A stretch of DNA of 64,000 nucleotides, taken from contig NC_056760.1 of the NCBI RefSeq assembly GCF_018687715.1, positions 5,927,501 to 5,991,500 of the forward strand, written 5' to 3'. Source of the stretch: Carya illinoinensis. Its lineage: Eukaryota > Streptophyta > Magnoliopsida > Fagales > Juglandaceae. Under the pieces are notes generated by a model. The model saw nothing but the letters and a program-made list of their open reading frames with translations. It was not told the origin of the DNA and did no database searches. Below, piece by piece: positions 59,845-64,000 of the stretch. The position numbers were made by a program, and so were the translations under genes. Position 1 is the first letter of the stretch; each line of letters starts with the position of its first letter.

Positions 59845-62640
59845 TTCTCCCCCACCCAGCTTCGCGACATCCTCGACGCGGTGTCTTCGTGGAACCTTCG
59901 GATGTGATCTTCAAACTGCCACAATGACTCATTTGGTTCCCAAGTTGTCTCACTTTTGGACAATCCCTTCCACTTGATCAAGTATTCTTGGCGTGGCATA
60001 TGACTCTTTCGCCTAATGACACGGTCCGCCAAGATTTCTTCTACTTCTTTGTCGAAAGTGGTAGTTATGCCCAATGGCGCGCGCTTGGACTCTCCTCGTG
60101 TTGGCTCATCTTCATCACCATGGTAAGGCTTCAAACAGCTGACATGGAAAACTGGATGAAGCTTGAACTTGGAGGGTAAGTCTAGCTTGTAGGAGACTTT
60201 CCCTATTTTCTTGATGATTGGGAATGGTCCCTCGTAACGTCGTACAAGCCCCTTGTGTAGCTTTCTTGTGAACTTGTGTTGGCTCGACAAGATCTTTACT
60301 AACACGAAGTCGCCTATACGATATTCCGCGTGCCTCCTCTTCTGATCAGCCCACTTTTTCATCTTCTTGGTTGCTTTGTCTAAGTAGGAACGGGTCACAT
60401 TCAATTGTTCGTTCCAAGACTTAGCAACCTTGAAGGCTGTTGGACAATTTCCCGCATAGCTTGTCTCCAATGACTGGGGAGTAAGTGGTTGCTGTCCCAT
60501 TACAATCTCAAATAGGCTTTTGTTTGTAGACTCGCTCCTCTGTAAATTATAGGAGAATTGAGCGACATTCAATAACTTAGCCCAATCGGATTGGTTGGCA
60601 CTTACAAAGTGCCTCAAGTATAACTCCAACAAGGCATTCACCCTCTCAGTTTGCCCATTTGTCTGAGGGTGGAAGCTGGTAGAGAAATGTAGGGCAGACC
60701 CCATAAGCTTGAATAGTCCTGACCAGAACTTTCCTGTGAAGCGAGGGTCCCGATCACTAATGATGCTTCGTGGTAAGTCCCAATACTTCACCACATGCTT
60801 GAAGAATAATTTTGCAGTTTCTTCAACTGAGCAATCTTTAGGGGCCGCTATGAAGGTGGCATACTTGGAGAATCAATCTACCACCACAATGAGGGTACCG
60901 CAACCCTCGAATTTAGGTAGAGCTACTATAAAATCCATACCCACACTCTCCCATGGATGAGAAGGAATGGGTAGTGGTTCTAGTGATCATGCAGGACTTT
61001 GATTCTCCACCTTATCTTGTTGACACACAAGACAAGTCTTCACGTAGAGTTCCACCTCATCTCTTAATTGAGGCCAATAGTATGAAGCTTCCAACAAAGC
61101 TCGAGTACGTCGTTGGCTCGGATGTCCAGCACACAAGGAATCGTGGCACTCCTTGATAAGGTTCCTCCGTAGGTTTCCCCACTTTGGAACATAGATTCGC
61201 CGCCTTATGGTGTAGAGAAGACCGTCCTCTACCCAGAATCTTTTAGTTTTCCCCTCCTTAGCCATACTTACCAAGTTCTTGGCTAAGGAATCATGCTCCA
61301 TGCCTTCACGGATCACATCAAATAGCTCCCCTTGAGCTTGAGTGATAGTAGAAAGTTCATCCTTCCTACTTAATGCATCAGCAACAAGGTTGGCCTTCTC
61401 GGGTTTGTACTCCAAGACAAAGTCAAATTCTGCCAAGAAGTCTTGCCACCTAGCTTGCTTTGGGCTTAGTTTTTTCTGACTTTGGAAGTAACTAGTGGCA
61501 ATATTGTCTGTCTTGACCACAAAATGGGAGCCAAGCAGATAGTGTCGCCAAACTCTGAGGCAGTGGATGATAGCCGTCATCTCCTTTTCTTGTACGGTGT
61601 ATCGCCTCTCAATTTCATTGAGTTTGCGACTCTCATATGCAATGGGATGTCCCTCTTGCATGAGAACTCCCCCTATGGCAAAATCTGATGTATCTGATTG
61701 TACCTCGAAAGGCTTGGTACAATCTGGTAGGGCCAAGACCGGTTCTTCCGTGATGGCTATCTTCAGATCGTCAAAGGCTTCCTGACACCTTGATGACCAC
61801 TCCCATGTCCTGTTTTTTTTGAGCAAGTCGGTGAGGGGGGATGCTCTTGTAGAGTATCCCTTTATAAATCTTCTATAATAGTTGACAAGCCCAAGGAAGG
61901 ATCGGAGCTCGGTAACCTTAGTGGGAGGATCCCACTTCTTGATTGCCTCAACTTTCCCTTATTCCATGTTGAGTTTTCCACCTTGGATTTTGTGGCCAAG
62001 GAAATGGACTTCAGTTAGTGCAAATGAGCACTTCTCCTTCTTGACATAGAGTTGGTTTCCTTTAAGACATGGAAAACAACCCTCAAATGCTCCACATGTT
62101 CCTCGAGGGTAGAACTATAGATGACGATATCATCTAAATAGACTACTACAAATTGATCAAGATAGGGATGGAAGATCTTGTTCATGAGTGTGCAGAAGGT
62201 GGCTGAAGCATTTGTGAAGCCAAAGGGCATCACTAGGAATTCGTATGCTCCATAGCGAGTTACACAAGTTGTCTTTGCTTCATCCCCTTCCGCAATCCTT
62301 ACTTGATAATATCCCGATCTTAGATCAAGTTTGGAGAAGTATTTTGCATGGCCCAATTGATCAAACAAATCAGCAATTAAAGGAATAGGGTACTTGTTTT
62401 TTATGGTTGCCTTGTTTAGAGCCCGATAGTCAATGCACAGCCGCAAAGACCCATCATGCTTCTTTTGAAACAACACGGGTGCCCCATATGGTGCCTTGGA
62501 GGGTTGGATGAATCTGGCATCAAGTAGCTCCTTAAGTTACCTCCTTAGTTCTTCAAACCCCGGAGGTGACATGCGATAAGGTGCTTTGGAGGGTGGTTTG
62601 GCGCCGGGTTCCAACTTGATCTGATGATCCACCTCTCTCC
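59832..62640 (-). pseudogene. Chromovirus pol polyprotein (RT, RNase H, integrase, chromodomain) with two stops and a frameshift
   Basis: The minus strand reads EPGAKPPSKAPYRMSPPGFE and [20 protein letters not shown], then [13 protein letters not shown] with the catalytic Y-L-D-D. RNase H follows with [20 protein letters not shown]. The integrase zinc region HDSLCAGH...CLVCQQ is next, then the core with GMDFIVALPK, IISDRDPRFTGKFW and FHPQTNGQTERVNALLELYL. The chromodomain is near the end (RQEYLIKWKGLSKSETTWEP). Breaks: a stop codon TAA near 62536 just after GFEELRR, a frameshift near 62066, a stop TAA at 61959-61961 and a stop TGA at 60873-60875. Otherwise it is well kept, so it decayed only recently. 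The last codons overlap the LTR. Confidence 0.88.
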
Positions 62641-62645
62641 TAGGT

Positions 62646-64000
62646 TGAGACGCCCCCAAATTCCGTTTGGGATCGGACGGACATTTGAAGCGTCGAGACA
62701 TGCAACACAAGGTTACCTGCCCCCGTTCATGACATATAAGATGCAATAATCCTAACATGCATTTAACATTATGCAATATTCGCAGCGGATAATTTTTTTC
62801 TTTAGCAATACTATGCACCAAACTGAAAATATCCCAATACTTAAAACATACTTAATACATAAAGATCCATTGAATAACTAAGATCACAGCTCTATTCCAA
62901 AATAGTTATGATCCAAAAGTACTGGAGATGCAACTCCATCGTACAAGTAGTAATTTAACTACTATATTAACATTAACGATGCACCGTCGTTCAGTCGACT
63001 GTGTCTAGTTGGTCAGCTCCTGATCCTCCTTCAGGTCCTGTAACAAGATCTACCATTCGGGGGGAATGGTAGTTGGGACTACCACAGTGAGAATTGATTA
63101 CAAATCTCAGCAAGTTAACAAAAAACTTCCATACTGACTAATGATGCATGTATGACAGTAAAAACATAAATGCATAATCAAATTTATAAGTAATTAAAGT
63201 ATAACTTAGCGTACAACATAGCATAATTGACATAGCTTAAATTGAATCATGAACTGAACTTGACTTGACATGAACTTGATCTGAAACTTGACTTAGCATG
63301 AACTTGCTCTGAAACTTGAATTAACATGAAAAATACATACTCCACAGTTGTTGTGGCCCTATGTATTCTACGTGTAAATACATACTCCACAGTTGTTGTG
63401 GCCCCATGTATTCTACACAAACTTGACTTAACATTAAAAATACATACTCCACAGTTGTTGTGGCCCCATGTATTCTATGTGTAAATACATACTCCACAGT
63501 TGTTGTGGCCCCATGTATTCTATACATCACTATGCAGTTAAATACATACTCCACAGTTGTTGTGACCCCATGTATTCTACATAAACTGAATATATTCAAG
63601 ATGAAACGTGACTGGAATATGAAAGGACTGAAGCCCTGACGTAACATAACGTGACTTGAACATAATTTGAAATACATAACCAACTTGAGATAGTAATATT
63701 TCATAACATGGCATAACATATAACAAACAACATATTTAGCATGACATATTTGTAATGTATAGTAATACATGACAGAATATATTGTGTAACAGATAAAAAT
63801 TGATGACAGAATAAATTCTGTATAATAGACAATTACATGATAACTTGGCATGGCATGACATATATGATAACATACATACATACACTGTAATTCTTTTACT
63901 TAGCACACATACACAGTAGACTGCTAGTAAGTTAAAAGCTAACTTACCTCGATCTCCGCGTTTCTTATAAAACTTCAAGTGCGATCACGAGGAACTGTAA
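62646..64000 (-). mobile_element. Second LTR of the solo-LTR family, inverted, partial at the right edge
   Basis: Read on the minus strand from 64000, the sequence matches 56213-57792 of the solo LTR almost throughout. It starts TTACAGTTCCTCGTGATCGC and finishes GGAATTTGGGGGCGTCTCA. It ends precisely where the chromovirus reverse-transcriptase region begins (ACCTAGGAGAG). The upstream half of this LTR is off the window, so solo LTR and complete element cannot be told apart. Confidence 0.85.
63335..63585. repeat. Palindromic-core tandem array in the second LTR
   Basis: Five copies of TACATACTCCACAGTTGTTG followed by TGGCCCCATGTATTCTA are spaced by short variable segments. This is the inverted counterpart of the array at 56725-57160 and is more regular here. 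Confidence 0.85.

Larger units (their letters stand above)
59428..62645 (-). mobile_element. Ty3/gypsy chromovirus, 3' part, interrupted by another LTR at its 5' side
   Basis: On the minus strand the order is reverse transcriptase, RNase H, integrase, chromodomain, polypurine tract and LTR. The part upstream of the reverse transcriptase is replaced at 62646 by an LTR of the unrelated solo-LTR family. This is probably an insertion whose other side is off the window. The C-terminal chromodomain places it among plant chromoviruses. Confidence 0.88.

Noticed and set aside
63321..63881. 186-codon frame with repeated RIHGATTTVEYVF units
   Set aside because: It is a translation of the tandem array in the LTR; the same repeats at 56820-57083 are in a shorter, differently broken frame.

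Overview
The window is nuclear DNA of a flowering plant, most likely a woody eudicot. Genes have many short exons separated by long AT-rich introns with GT-AG borders. The spaces between them are filled with LINEs, a SINE, Ty3/gypsy LTR elements, hAT elements, MITEs and a probable Helitron. The AT-rich MITEs and LINE tails remind me of Fagales such as walnut or hickory; that placement is inference only.

Four host genes can be modelled. (1) The 5' half of WAPL (cohesin release factor), minus strand, seven coding exons from 5778 down to 876, running off the left edge. (2) CPL1, an RNA polymerase II CTD phosphatase-like protein with two dsRNA-binding domains, plus strand, 17 coding exons at 16573-31985, giving 956 aa. 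(3) A clathrin light chain gene, plus strand, three exons at 33878-36926, giving 335 aa. (4) A cytoplasmic receptor-like kinase of the cold-responsive protein kinase 1 (CRPK1) type, minus strand, six coding exons from 42014 down to 37884, giving 366 aa. They serve unrelated processes and form no cluster.

Layout: 1-6.1 kb LINE remnant and WAPL; 6.1-9.9 kb AT-rich spacer with MITEs; 9.9-14.6 kb a decayed Ty3/gypsy element with paired 768-bp LTRs and a perfect target-site duplication (TSD); 14.6-16.1 kb MITE cluster; 16.1-32 kb CPL1, whose 14th intron (7.65 kb) holds a stack of nested LINEs, a tRNA-derived SINE and a small hAT element; 33.7-37 kb clathrin light chain; 37.9-43.1 kb kinase; 43.4-64 kb almost wholly transposable elements. 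That last block holds a hAT derivative carrying a Mutator-type MITE, a probable Helitron, a 2-kb non-autonomous hAT element with exact 8-bp TSDs, a 6.4-kb hAT element split by a 3.2-kb solo LTR, and a chromodomain-bearing Ty3/gypsy element interrupted by a second LTR of that same family.

I saw no tRNA, rRNA or CRISPR, and nothing resembling a novel multi-gene system. The most informative content is the insertion chronology, much of which can be read directly from TSDs and broken reading frames. Exon boundaries were set by eye from splice signals, phase and remembered family similarity, not by alignment software.
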